Shown: piece after piece, positions 27,689 through 35,868 of the stretch
How the letters are laid out: each line of letters opens with the position of its first letter
Numbering within the stretch: position 1 is the stretch's first letter
Assembly (NCBI GenBank): GCA_003209065.1
Contig: QCSX01000017.1
Span: forward strand, 1-35,868
Direction: 5' to 3'
DNA from: Prochlorococcus sp. AG-670-N10
Lineage (GTDB): Bacteria > Cyanobacteriota > Cyanobacteriia > PCC-6307 > Cyanobiaceae
DNA: 35,868 bases
Translations under genes and position numbers: made by a program
Notes under the pieces: model-generated
Seen by the model: only the letters and a program-made list of their open reading frames with translations
Told to the model about the DNA's origin: nothing
The model's database searches: none

Positions 27689-28246
27689 ATGTTTATTTCA
27701 GAAAAAAAGAATTTTGAGAGAAGATTTTTTAAAAACCTGAGAAAAGAAAGTTCATCTAATGATATGAGAAATGTTGAAATTAATGTAAAAAAGTATCTTG
27801 ATTCAATTTTTAGTAAAGATTTAAAAAATAAATATATAGGTATTTATTGGCCTCTTGAAAATGAAGTTGATTTGAGAAGTCTTGGAGATAAATATTCATT
27901 AGCCTTGCCGAGATGTGAAAAAAATAATAATCTTTTATTTTGTGTCTGGGATAAGAAACAATTATCTAAAGATTCACATGGGATACTAGCTCCTGATTCC
28001 TCAAATGAATTAAGTTATAAAAAAATTAGTATGATTTTTGTCCCGTGCCTTTCTGTTGATAAAAACCTAATAAGATTAGGTTACGGTGGGGGCTATTTTG
28101 ATAAATTAAGGGAAGATAAAAATTGGAGAGCTATCCCATGCATTGGGATCTTAACTTCTAATTGTGTAAATCATAAGTTATTGACTAGAGCTGATTGGGA
28201 TATCCCTCTATCAGGTTTTATTACGGAAAACGAAATATTAGTATAG
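27689..28246 (+). CDS. 5-formyltetrahydrofolate cyclo-ligase family protein
   Basis: A 185-residue member of the MTHFS (YgfA) family, which converts 5-formyl-THF to 5,10-methenyl-THF using ATP and so rescues a dead-end folate. The family signature is the RLGYGGGYFDKL loop near residues 129-140. An N-terminal basic segment (KKNFERRFFKNLRKE) and IGIYWPLENEVDL near residue 50 also fit. In bacteria the same family is sometimes tied to thiamine salvage, so exact role is inferred. It lies nine bases after ruvC and 37 before sufE. Confidence 0.9.
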   Translation: MFISEKKNFERRFFKNLRKESSSNDMRNVEINVKKYLDSIFSKDLKNKYIGIYWPLENEVDLRSLGDKYSLALPRCEKNNNLLFCVWDKKQLSKDSHGILAPDSSNELSYKKISMIFVPCLSVDKNLIRLGYGGGYFDKLREDKNWRAIPCIGILTSNCVNHKLLTRADWDIPLSGFITENEILV

Positions 28247-28283
28247 TGTGTAACTGATTTAGTTTTTTAATAGTTGCATTCGA

Positions 28284-28709
28284 ATGGAAAACAAAGAAAC
28301 TTATAATAAATTATATAAATTAGTTGAGAAGCTTAAAAATGCAGAAGATCCTAAAAGAAAATACGAATTTATTTTATGGTTAGGTAAAAAATTGAAAGTT
28401 CCAAACAATAATATCTTAATTCTGGAAAATAAAGTTCAAGGATGTGTTTCTGAAGTATTTGTTAAAGCAAGTTTTCAAGAAGGTAAACTATATTGGGAAG
28501 GATATTCGGATGCTTTGATAACAAAGGGTCTTTTAGCATTCCTTATCAATGGAATGAATGAATTATCACCAAAAGAAGTCGTTAATATAAACAATAAATT
28601 CATAGAAGATACTGGTTTGAAATCAAGTTTAACTCCATCAAGATCTAATGGTTTTTTAAATATTCTATTAAAAATGCAGTCTCAGGCAAATGCTTTTTTG
28701 TCGGAATAA
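28284..28709 (+). CDS. sufE: SufE-family cysteine desulfurase partner
   Basis: A 141-residue SufE-like protein that accepts sulfane sulfur from the desulfurase SufS and passes it to the Suf scaffold for Fe-S cluster building, important for photosystem I and ferredoxins. The conserved cysteine is in VQGCVSEVFV near residue 55. Upstream KLKNAEDPKRKYEFILWLGKKL is the typical SufE N-terminal helix region. The ATG start is 37 bases after MTHFS and the stop is 35 before hom. No sufBCDS genes appear in this window. Confidence 0.94.
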   Translation: MENKETYNKLYKLVEKLKNAEDPKRKYEFILWLGKKLKVPNNNILILENKVQGCVSEVFVKASFQEGKLYWEGYSDALITKGLLAFLINGMNELSPKEVVNINNKFIEDTGLKSSLTPSRSNGFLNILLKMQSQANAFLSE

Positions 28710-28744
28710 TATTATAAAATTGTTATTAAAATAAATGATAACAA

Positions 28745-30046
28745 ATGCGAAAATGTAAAATTGGTATTATCGGTTTTGGAACTGTAGGAAAAGGTATTTA
28801 TAAAATCTTAAAATCGACAAATGATCTTCATCCAATTTTAAAAGATGTAGAAATAGTAGGAATAGCTGTTAAAAATATAAACAAAAAAAGGGATATTGAA
28901 TTAGATAATAATTTATTAATAAATGATCCCTATGAATTAATTAAAGATCCAGAAGTGGATGTAATTGTAGAAGTAATGGGTGGCACAGATATAGCCAAAG
29001 ATATTATTCTGGAATCTCTGAAGGCACGAAAATCAGTAGTTACGGCTAATAAAGCTGTAATTGCTAGATACGGGAGTGAAATATATTCTACAGCTTCTGA
29101 GTATGGAGTTTATGTTTTAACTGAAGCAGCCGTATGTGGAGGGATACCAATAATTGAACCTTTAAAAAGATCTCTTAAAAGTAATCAAATAAATAAAATG
29201 GTTGGGATAATAAACGGCACAACAAATTTTATACTTACCAAAATGTCAAATGAAAAAGCAGATTATAAGGCAACCTTAAAATTAGCTCAGAAACTTGGTT
29301 TTGCAGAGTTTGATCCAACGGCTGATGTTGAAGGTCATGATGCTGCTGATAAAATTTCAATTCTTACTGAACTTGCATTTGGAGGGAAAATTAATAGAGA
29401 TTCAATTAGTACAGAGGGTATTAATCAAATAGATATTAAGGATATTGAATATGCAAATAAACTAGGTTTCGAAATAAAACTTTTAGCATTCTCTGAGAGA
29501 AATCATATAAACGTCAATGATTCACTCTCCTTAAATATTTGGGTAGCCCCCTCCTTAATCCCTAAAGTTCATCCTTTAGCAGCGGTTGATGGTGTAAATA
29601 ATGCCATCCTTATAGATGCTGATCCATTAGGGGAAATAATGTTGTATGGACCAGGTGCGGGAAGTGGTCCAACCGCGGCTTCTGTTGTTTCTGATATTTT
29701 AAATCTTCAGTCTTCATTAACAAATGATACGAAATCCATTGATCCATTATTATCTTTTAATTTTTGGAGAGACTGTCATATCATTGATTTTAATCAAATA
29801 TCAAAGAAGAATTATCTCAGAATTATTTGTTTAGATAGTCCAGGAGTAATTGGTAAGATTGGAGATCTTTTTGGTAAGAATGATGTATCAATAGAATCAA
29901 TTGTCCAATTAGATGCAAGTGAAAATAAAGCAGAAATAGTTGTTATCACTCACGAAGTCTCAAATGGTAAATTTGAAAAATCAAAGAAGGAAATAAATGC
30001 ACTTTCTGAAGTTGAATTAATTGCTAGCCAATTAAGTTGTATTTGA
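28745..30046 (+). CDS. hom: homoserine dehydrogenase (with C-terminal ACT domain)
   Basis: Reduces aspartate semialdehyde to homoserine for threonine and methionine synthesis. The N-terminal NAD(P)-binding fingerprint is IGIIGFGTVGKGIYKIL; the catalytic domain has GIINGTTNFILTKM and AEFDPTADVEGHDAADK. Residues about 355-433 form an ACT domain (beginning LRIICLDSPGVIGKIGDLFG), typical of the monofunctional enzyme and usually giving threonine feedback inhibition. The 433-residue length is normal. It ends the plus-strand run that starts at chlI. Confidence 0.96.
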   Translation: MRKCKIGIIGFGTVGKGIYKILKSTNDLHPILKDVEIVGIAVKNINKKRDIELDNNLLINDPYELIKDPEVDVIVEVMGGTDIAKDIILESLKARKSVVTANKAVIARYGSEIYSTASEYGVYVLTEAAVCGGIPIIEPLKRSLKSNQINKMVGIINGTTNFILTKMSNEKADYKATLKLAQKLGFAEFDPTADVEGHDAADKISILTELAFGGKINRDSISTEGINQIDIKDIEYANKLGFEIKLLAFSERNHINVNDSLSLNIWVAPSLIPKVHPLAAVDGVNNAILIDADPLGEIMLYGPGAGSGPTAASVVSDILNLQSSLTNDTKSIDPLLSFNFWRDCHIIDFNQISKKNYLRIICLDSPGVIGKIGDLFGKNDVSIESIVQLDASENKAEIVVITHEVSNGKFEKSKKEINALSEVELIASQLSCI

Positions 30047-30063
30047 AAAAAACATTTGCATAT

Positions 30064-30094
30064 CTCTCTTTAGCTTGTTAAACCAAAGAGAGGA
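30064..30094 (+). promoter_or_regulatory. hairpin covering the ribosome binding site of the following small gene
   Basis: CTCTCTTT (30064-30071) pairs perfectly with AAAGAGAG (30085-30092) around a 13-base loop. The 3' arm includes the GAGAGGA Shine-Dalgarno match (30088-30094) ahead of the start at 30109. It lacks a U run, so it is a poor terminator for hom and could instead limit translation of the next gene. Function is inference. Confidence 0.35.
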
Positions 30095-30108
30095 AATGTA
30101 TTTATGTA

Positions 30109-30369
30109 ATGATTTTTTCAAAATTAATTGAAAATAAAAATAATTTTAAATTTAATCCTAATAACAGTTGTAAAAACCTCTATAAAGGAGCGTGTGTGAA
30201 AATTAAAAATAGTCAAAAGACATTTCAGGTTGTAGGAATTAATCAAGAGAGTAAAGTTTGTTGGATAAGAGAGTGGCCCTTTTCTTTGGAGGTTAACAAA
30301 ACATTCTCCTTGGAAATTAATCAAATTACACTTCAAACCTTTTGCTCTGATACTTTTAATAAAAAGTAA
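30109..30369 (+). CDS. small conserved-type protein, unknown function
   Basis: An 86-residue soluble protein. From residue about 28 it reads as a compact beta-rich domain (GACVKIKNSQKTFQVVGIN, then VCWIREWPF, then SLEINQITLQTFC), resembling a small SH3- or KOW-like barrel conserved in marine picocyanobacteria as I remember it, though I cannot name the family. Three cysteines are present. The opposite strand also has an open frame of the same length, but the plus-strand version has the more protein-like composition, gene direction consistent with its neighbours and an upstream Shine-Dalgarno. The ABC binding protein follows after 20 bases. Confidence 0.72.
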   Translation: MIFSKLIENKNNFKFNPNNSCKNLYKGACVKIKNSQKTFQVVGINQESKVCWIREWPFSLEVNKTFSLEINQITLQTFCSDTFNKK

Positions 30370-30389
30370 ATTTCTGAAAATCAAATGTT

Positions 30390-31961
30390 ATGAACAATAA
30401 TCTTTTAATAGCTTTATTCGTTTTTTTTATTTCTTTATCACAATATTCTTGCGTTCCCAATAATAAGTCCAAAAGAATTATAGTTGCAAGTTCCGGAAAA
30501 ATTGAATCTTTAGATCCTGCTAGGGCAAGTACTCTTAAATCACTACAACTATTAAGTTCGCTTGGTGATACTTTATATGAATTAAATTCTGAAGGAGAAT
30601 TAATTCCTGAATTAGCATCAGGAATGCCAATTTTTTCAAAAGATAAATTACAAATAATAATAAATCTAAAAAGAAATGTTCTTTTTCATGATGGAACTTT
30701 ATTTAATTCAAGTGCTATAAAGTTTTCTTTTGAAAGATTTAAAAGAATCGGAACAATGAATTATATATTGGGGAATAAAATCAAATCTATAGAAACTCCA
30801 AGTGAATATAGGGTAATTATTAATCTAAACAAACCATCAAGCTCTGTTAATGGTTTACTTACAGCTGTAAATTTGACACCTATCTCACCCACTTATTACA
30901 AAGATTATTCTGATAAATTTTTAAATGATAAATTTGTTGGTACCGGTAAATATATATTGAAGAAATTCTCAAATGAAATTCAAATAATTGATCCAAATTT
31001 AAATTATTGGGGTGATAAACCTAATAATGAAGGTATCTATTTTATTGGATATTCCAACTCTTCTTCTCTTTTCGGAGCTCTAAAAAGTAAACAAATTGAT
31101 GTTCTTTTATCAAATTCAATCGATGATATTCAAAGAAATAATTTAAAAACATTAAGCATAAATAGAGAAATTAAAGAAGGAATGAGTCCTGCAACAGAAA
31201 TAAGTTTTATTAGTCTAAGAACAAATTCTTATCCCTTAAATAATCTTAATGTAAGGTTGGCTATAGCTAAAAGTCTCAATAGAGACTTCATTAGCGATAA
31301 AGTTAGTTATGGATTAAGGCAACCATCACGATCACTTGTTCCACCAATTTATAAAAAAAATAAGAATGAATTATGGCCAAAATATGATCCCGTAGAAGCA
31401 AAAGTTTTACTAGAAAAAGAAGGTTACTGTAATGGGAAAGTTTTAGATTTTCCTCTTACTTATAGATCTAACGTACCTGCTGATAAACTGATTGCGCTTT
31501 CTTGGCAAGAACAAATTAAAAATATTTTGAATGAATGTATTAATATTCAACTTAACGGAGTAGAGTCCACAACTATTTATAAGAATCTTAATTTAGGGAT
31601 ATATACAGCGGTTATTCTTGATTGGACAGGTGCTTATTCTGACCCCGAGGCATATTTAACACCCCTTCTAAGTTGTAGTGAAATAGAAGATAAAAACTGT
31701 AAAAAAGGGGAATCAGTTTACAGCGGTAGTTTTTGGGGGTCAAATAAAGTAGAAGATTTATTTCTTGATAGCGAAAATTTAAAAGGCGAAGAAAGATTAG
31801 CGAAATTAATTGAAATAGAGAAAATAGCTTCAGAATCAATACCTTATATTCCAATATGGATTTCATCTCAAAAAGCTTGGTCGCAAAATGAAATTTCAAA
31901 ACCTATTTTTAATGGTGCAGGAATTATTTTAATGAGTGATCTCAAATTCATTAATGAGTAG
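30390..31961 (+). CDS. ABC transporter substrate-binding protein, peptide/nickel family (SBP_bac_5)
   Basis: A 523-residue family 5 extracytoplasmic binding protein, the type that captures oligopeptides, nickel or other bulky ligands. A hydrophobic signal (residues 5-17) ends at Cys21 in SQYSC, probably a lipid-modified cysteine although Gln and Tyr at -3 and -2 are unusual for a lipobox. Family signatures are IESLDPARASTLKSLQLL near the mature N-terminus, VLFHDGTLFNSSAIKFSFER, and VRLAIAKSLNRDFI. The 3' end overlaps the permease gene, so the two are coupled. No ATPase gene is near. The ligand cannot be read from sequence. Confidence 0.92.
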   Translation: MNNNLLIALFVFFISLSQYSCVPNNKSKRIIVASSGKIESLDPARASTLKSLQLLSSLGDTLYELNSEGELIPELASGMPIFSKDKLQIIINLKRNVLFHDGTLFNSSAIKFSFERFKRIGTMNYILGNKIKSIETPSEYRVIINLNKPSSSVNGLLTAVNLTPISPTYYKDYSDKFLNDKFVGTGKYILKKFSNEIQIIDPNLNYWGDKPNNEGIYFIGYSNSSSLFGALKSKQIDVLLSNSIDDIQRNNLKTLSINREIKEGMSPATEISFISLRTNSYPLNNLNVRLAIAKSLNRDFISDKVSYGLRQPSRSLVPPIYKKNKNELWPKYDPVEAKVLLEKEGYCNGKVLDFPLTYRSNVPADKLIALSWQEQIKNILNECINIQLNGVESTTIYKNLNLGIYTAVILDWTGAYSDPEAYLTPLLSCSEIEDKNCKKGESVYSGSFWGSNKVEDLFLDSENLKGEERLAKLIEIEKIASESIPYIPIWISSQKAWSQNEISKPIFNGAGIILMSDLKFINE

Positions 31962-32976
31962 AGAACTTAATAAACTTTTAAATTATTCTTTATTAAAGAT
32001 TTCTTTAATACCTTTAATGTTGTGGATTATATCTACATTAGTTTTTATTTTGTTGAGAGTTGCGCCAGGAGACCCAGTTGACGCAATTTTAGGATCTGGA
32101 GCTAATGAAGCTTCAAGAGAAATTCTTAGATATAAATTAGGGTTAAATGAATCTCTTCTTAGTCAATATCTTTCTTACATTAATAATATTTTGCATTTAA
32201 ATTTTGGAGAATCTTTAAGTACTCAAGAACCGGTTCTTGATATTATTCTTAAATCATTGCCAGCGAGTGTAGAACTAGGTATCTTTTCAATATTCTTTGC
32301 AATCGTTATAGGCTTTCCGCTTGGTTTTTTTGGTTTAAAAAATAAAGGAAAAAAAGGAGACTACATAGCTAGAGTAATAGGAATTTCTTCATATGCAATT
32401 CCACCTTTCTGGGGGGCAATTTTAGCTCAATTAATATTTTCGGTATATTTAAGAATTTTTCCAATTGGTGGGAGGTTCCCAATCACTTATAGCCAGCCTA
32501 AAATTACAGGTTTTCTAGTTTTAGATAGTCTTCTAAATAATAATCTTATCTATTTAAGAGAAAGCTTATATCATCTTGCGCTTCCTTCAATAACTCTTGG
32601 GTTTCTTTTGAGCGGAATTTTTAGTAGATCTTTAAGAATAAATTTAGACAGGACACTAAAAAGTGATTATGTAAATGCAGCTTTATGCAGAGGAATTTCA
32701 AGAAGGAAAATTATCTTAAATCACTCTTTACCTAATGCACTTTTGCCTATTGTTACGATTTCAGGCTTAACAATAGCTTCTTTAGCAGGAGGAGCGCTTC
32801 TTTTTGAAGTTACTTTTTCATGGCCAGGTATAGCTTTAAGGTTACATGAAGCTATTTCCCAACGGGATTATACTGTTGTTCAAGGAATTGTAATTATCAC
32901 CTCTCTACTAATAGTCTCATTAAATCTTTTTGTGGATATTTTAATTGCTATATTAGATCCTCGAATTGAATACTAA
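31954..32976 (+). CDS. ABC transporter permease, DppB/OppB type
   Basis: A permease subunit with about six membrane spans. The N-terminal block ISTLVFILLRVAPGDPVDAIL is the DppB signature, and the cytoplasmic EAA loop is ALCRGISRRKIILNHSLPNALLP. I prefer the ATG at 31954, which overlaps the last eight bases of the binding-protein gene and yields MSRELNKLL; a GTG at 31936 would add six residues. The second permease (DppC type) and the ATPases normally following are absent; the next gene is on the other strand and the stop codons overlap by four bases. Confidence 0.92.
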   Translation: MSRELNKLLNYSLLKISLIPLMLWIISTLVFILLRVAPGDPVDAILGSGANEASREILRYKLGLNESLLSQYLSYINNILHLNFGESLSTQEPVLDIILKSLPASVELGIFSIFFAIVIGFPLGFFGLKNKGKKGDYIARVIGISSYAIPPFWGAILAQLIFSVYLRIFPIGGRFPITYSQPKITGFLVLDSLLNNNLIYLRESLYHLALPSITLGFLLSGIFSRSLRINLDRTLKSDYVNAALCRGISRRKIILNHSLPNALLPIVTISGLTIASLAGGALLFEVTFSWPGIALRLHEAISQRDYTVVQGIVIITSLLIVSLNLFVDILIAILDPRIEY

Positions 32977-34535
32977 TTTTTGATTATTGCTTTTAAAGTC
33001 TTTCTATCTAAAAGATGAAAATCAAGATTGCTTTCAGTTTGATTTTTTATAACTTTAATGCTTTCATTATTTTTTATATTTTCTAAAAACTCTACGATAA
33101 CTTTTAAAGATAAATTTTGAAAAAAGTAAGGATTAGATCCAATAAAAGATTTATTGATTTTAAAAATATCATTATTTTCGATATTTTCTGAATACTTATC
33201 ATTGATTCTTATTGGTGAAAAATGACTTGATCCCTCAATAATCAAGAATCTATTTAAGGGATTATTAGTCGTAGATAAAAACACTTTGAATTGCTCACTT
33301 ATTAGGGGAGTTATAAGATCATAAGTCCCTCCAATTAACAGTACTGGAATCTCAATCCCAGAATTTTTTTCATTTGGCCAGATTAAGCTTCCAAATGAAT
33401 TAAATCCTATAATTCCATTTGCTTTCTTTGAATTGATTATTTCGGGTAATGGAATTTCGTTTAATTGACATTGGACTAATTTTGATAAATTTGTTATTGC
33501 AAAATCTTTTAAAGCTAAATCACATCTTTTTTCAAAGTCATCTTTAGGTAAATCACCTTCATATAAAAAAGCTATTAAAGCTCCTAATGAATGTCCCATT
33601 AAAATATATGAATCATTGGCTAATCCTAATTTCCCATTATTATGAGCTTTTATTACTGCATCTAAATCTTTGATACGGTATAAGAAAAAGTCAGCACTAG
33701 TTGGAATTGAATTAGTACCTTCGATAACTTCCAAAAAAGCCTCTGAATTACTTCCTTTATGGTCTATAAATAATACGGGCCAACCTCTCTTACTTAATTC
33801 AATGCCAATCCATCTGAAATTATCAATATTTCCTCCAAGTCCTGGCATAAATATAATTAGATCTTTATTTGATTTGGTTTTCTTATTTTTCCATAATTCA
33901 ATTTTTAAAGGCTCACCTCTATGAGGCGAATAAATTTTCTTATTAATTTTTATAAGATCTGAATCCCCTTTATATATTTTTTTCTTGGAAAAAGAGTTAT
34001 TGGTTATTTCTAATGATTTTAATTTTAGGTTTAGAATTTGTTGTTTTGCTAATTCCTTTTTCCATGAAGAAATTATTAAAATTAAATTATCAATATCTAA
34101 TGAAATTTCTTCTGAAGGTAATGCCTTTATAATGTCCAAAGTCGAAACTTCATTTTTGACTTCCAACAAACTTTCTATTGTATTAAAAACCTTAATACCA
34201 TCTTTGTCATTGGGAACCAAAATAGTATTACTTAATTCTGAAAGAATCTTTCTACCTACCCAACTTCTTAATACTTGCCTGTTTAAACTTTCTTCTTTAA
34301 ATACTGGGAATTTTAAAAATTTTGATATCTCAAATACTTTTAAAAATCCATTTTGCTTAAACCAGTCTATTACTTCTGTAGAATCATCCTTATAATTCTC
34401 TAAGTTTAATAACTGATCTATAGTTAAAGGGATTGACATCTCTTCGAACTTGATATTTATCTTTTCAGCCGCTATTACATCTTTTGCTGAACAAAAACTA
34501 AAGAAACTTAAAAAAAGTATAAAAATGAATTTCAA
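32973..34535 (-). CDS. exported alpha/beta hydrolase
   Basis: A 520-residue protein with a clear N-terminal signal peptide (MKFIFILFLSFFSFCSA, cleavage near residues 17-23). Residues about 25-200 are a helical region resembling the DUF1400-type domain found ahead of hydrolase domains in cyanobacteria. The alpha/beta hydrolase core follows, with the oxyanion region MPGLGGNIDNFRW, nucleophile Ser316 in MGHSLGALIAF, likely acid in IGGTYDLITP and His in GSSHFSPI. It may act on an ester or lipid in the periplasm or thylakoid lumen; substrate unknown. The start is TTG at 34535, supported by an AGGA about ten bases upstream and an in-frame stop just before. That AGGA lies within the divergent MFS gene. 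Confidence 0.88.
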   Translation of the reverse strand: MKFIFILFLSFFSFCSAKDVIAAEKINIKFEEMSIPLTIDQLLNLENYKDDSTEVIDWFKQNGFLKVFEISKFLKFPVFKEESLNRQVLRSWVGRKILSELSNTILVPNDKDGIKVFNTIESLLEVKNEVSTLDIIKALPSEEISLDIDNLILIISSWKKELAKQQILNLKLKSLEITNNSFSKKKIYKGDSDLIKINKKIYSPHRGEPLKIELWKNKKTKSNKDLIIFMPGLGGNIDNFRWIGIELSKRGWPVLFIDHKGSNSEAFLEVIEGTNSIPTSADFFLYRIKDLDAVIKAHNNGKLGLANDSYILMGHSLGALIAFLYEGDLPKDDFEKRCDLALKDFAITNLSKLVQCQLNEIPLPEIINSKKANGIIGFNSFGSLIWPNEKNSGIEIPVLLIGGTYDLITPLISEQFKVFLSTTNNPLNRFLIIEGSSHFSPIRINDKYSENIENNDIFKINKSFIGSNPYFFQNLSLKVIVEFLENIKNNESIKVIKNQTESNLDFHLLDRKTLKAIIKN

Positions 34536-34537
34536 TT

Positions 34538-35767
34538 GTGTTTATTCCTAATAAATTTCTTACAAGTAAACTTTGGTGGAGTCAATTTCCCTTTCATTTA
34601 AGATTAATTACTAAAATAAGATTTTTTGCTTCATTTGGAGCAGGAGGCGTGATTTATTTAACATCCCTTATTTTTAATAATATTGGATTGTCAGCAACAG
34701 AAATTGGTCTAGGTTTTACGATATCAGCAATCATAGGTACTTTAACAAGAATAGTTACTGGGAATTACCTAAATAAAACAGGCAAAATTCAAAATCCTTT
34801 AGTTATCTCTTCATTCATAAGTATTGCTGCAGGATTTTGTTTAATTATTTCAAAAGATATTTACTTTTACATCCTTGGTCAAGCTTTTATTGGGGCAGCC
34901 GCTGGGATATATTGGCCTACTGCAGAATTTGTAGTCCCATATTTTTGTCAACCTATTGATACAAGAAAAGCTTATGCCCTCGTTAGAACTTCTGAGGCTT
35001 TGGGGATATTTTTAGGAGTGTTTATTGGTGGATTTATGAATAATTTTATTTATCTCAAATCGATTTTTTTTAATGATATATTTTGCATGCTTACAATTAT
35101 TTTTTTGATTTTAAGAAATAAAAAGTCTATAAAAAAAACTTTAGAGAACTCTCAAAAAAAGGCTTTAGATGAAGTTAAAATTTATCAAAAGAGATGGAAT
35201 AAAAATACAACCATAATAGTTTTATCTGTGATATTGATAACTACATCTCTTGCTTTAATTCAGGTAACATTACCGCTTGATCTTGTTAAGGGTGGAGTCA
35301 TTAGAGATGTCTTAAATGAACAAGTTATTAGTTTTATAATTTCTTTTCAGTTAATTTTATTATTATTTTTACAATGGCCAATTGGTTCATGGATATCAAA
35401 AAAAGGAAAATTATTTGGATTGAAATTTAGCTTAATCAACTTTTCTTTCGCCTCACTGTTGTTATTTATTTCTAGTTATTTAAATATTGCAGCTTTTTAT
35501 TTCGTGTTTTTTGCAATCGTCTTAATAAGTTTAGGCACATCTGCCTTCCTACCAACATCTACAGATGTTGTTTTCAGTATTGCCCCTACAAATAAAAAAG
35601 GTTATGCACTAGCACTGTTATCACAATGTTTTGCAATGGGATATTTTTTTGGACCATTTATTTCTGGGAGGGTACTAGATCTTTTTGGGTATGCATCGAT
35701 TATGTGGGTAGCTATTTCATTTATTTGCTTTTTAATGTTTGTGATGATATTTAAGAAATCATTTTAA
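34538..35767 (+). CDS. major facilitator superfamily transporter
   Basis: A 409-residue membrane protein with about 11-12 hydrophobic segments in two halves joined by a Lys-rich central loop (about 185-220), the standard MFS layout. The loop between spans 2 and 3 holds RIVTGNYLNKTGK, a variant of the conserved motif A (G-x-x-x-D-x-x-G-R-K/R), repeated in weaker form in the second half as WPIGSWISKKGK. Substrate is unknown; drug or sugar efflux types are both possible. The start is GTG at 34538, the first standard start after an in-frame stop at 34526-34528. It begins only two bases from the divergent hydrolase start. Confidence 0.87.
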   Translation: MFIPNKFLTSKLWWSQFPFHLRLITKIRFFASFGAGGVIYLTSLIFNNIGLSATEIGLGFTISAIIGTLTRIVTGNYLNKTGKIQNPLVISSFISIAAGFCLIISKDIYFYILGQAFIGAAAGIYWPTAEFVVPYFCQPIDTRKAYALVRTSEALGIFLGVFIGGFMNNFIYLKSIFFNDIFCMLTIIFLILRNKKSIKKTLENSQKKALDEVKIYQKRWNKNTTIIVLSVILITTSLALIQVTLPLDLVKGGVIRDVLNEQVISFIISFQLILLLFLQWPIGSWISKKGKLFGLKFSLINFSFASLLLFISSYLNIAAFYFVFFAIVLISLGTSAFLPTSTDVVFSIAPTNKKGYALALLSQCFAMGYFFGPFISGRVLDLFGYASIMWVAISFICFLMFVMIFKKSF

Positions 35768-35787
35768 AAGTTTTATATAAATAATAT

Positions 35788-35868
35788 TTATTTTTTTTCT
35801 ATTTCAATTATTCTTCTTTCTCTAAGAAATAAGAAAAAAGGAGCAGAGAAAGCAAATGCTATTAAAAA
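35788..35868 (-). CDS. 3' end of a minus-strand gene, probable membrane protein (partial)
   Basis: The minus strand is open from the right edge to a TAA at 35790-35788, encoding 26 residues that begin with a hydrophobic stretch (FLIAFAFSAPFFLFL) and end with a charged tail (RERRIIEIEKK). This looks like a last membrane span and cytoplasmic tail. It is convergent with the MFS gene, 20 bases apart. The rest of the gene lies outside the window; the family cannot be told. Confidence 0.5.
   Translation of the reverse strand, partial: FLIAFAFSAPFFLFLRERRIIEIEKK

Noticed and set aside
30124..30384. An 86-codon minus-strand frame opposite the small plus-strand gene
   Set aside because: The plus-strand frame has a Shine-Dalgarno and agrees in direction with both neighbours, and the minus-strand peptide has poor protein-like character.
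33985..34395. A 136-codon plus-strand open frame opposite the hydrolase gene
   Set aside because: The minus-strand hydrolase has a signal peptide and catalytic motifs, so this is a shadow; it has no domain or ribosome binding site of note.

Overview
The window looks like chromosomal DNA from a high-light-adapted Prochlorococcus, of the MED4 or HLII type. The signs are a very AT-rich sequence, short or overlapping gene junctions, frequent GTG and TTG starts, oxygenic-phototroph genes (petH, petG, cytM, chlI, a plant-type lycopene cyclase), a ferredoxin-NADP reductase without a phycobilisome-linker domain, and the cyanobacterial small RNA Yfr1 in its known position between guaB and trxA. There are no insertion sequences, phage genes, CRISPR arrays or clear foreign islands. 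This is mostly conserved core genome.

Layout. Bases 1-4352 hold prs (with a possible short upstream ORF), two unrecognised genes on the minus strand, the clock-output kinase sasA, tRNA-Glu(UUC) and a START/SRPBCC protein. Bases 4353-9815 hold petH and then a tight zwf-opcA-cobB cluster (oxidative pentose phosphate entry plus a corrinoid amidase). Bases 9812-12142 form a minus-strand folD-crtE-DUF212 group. Next come a membrane HD-domain protein (+), a small membrane protein (-), leuA (-), a GH57 glucan branching-type enzyme (+), a crtL lycopene cyclase (-) and gyrA (-). Bases 21642-25850 run guaB-like, Yfr1, trxA, hisH, rsmD, then petG antisense to the end of rsmD, cytM and a TrmH-type methyltransferase. 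Bases 26113-30046 form a dense plus-strand run: chlI-ruvC-MTHFS-sufE-hom. The last part has a small conserved protein, a peptide-type ABC binding lipoprotein with one permease, an exported alpha/beta hydrolase (-), an MFS transporter (+) and the tail of a membrane protein at the right edge.

How they work together. Photosynthesis and pigment supply is the strongest theme: tRNA-Glu is also the substrate for tetrapyrrole synthesis, ChlI commits it to chlorophyll, CrtE and CrtL make carotenoids, and PetG, PetH and CytM act in electron flow. Zwf/OpcA and the GH57 enzyme cover night-time carbon use and glycogen structure, and SasA links day/night timing to transcription.

I see no clear new multi-gene system. 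The best leads are the apparent membrane anchor on PetH, the membrane HD protein lacking the usual sensor domain, the unrecognised pair between prs and sasA, several tight translational or antisense arrangements, and an ABC importer with only two of its parts in view. Family assignments come from motif reading; no database search was run.
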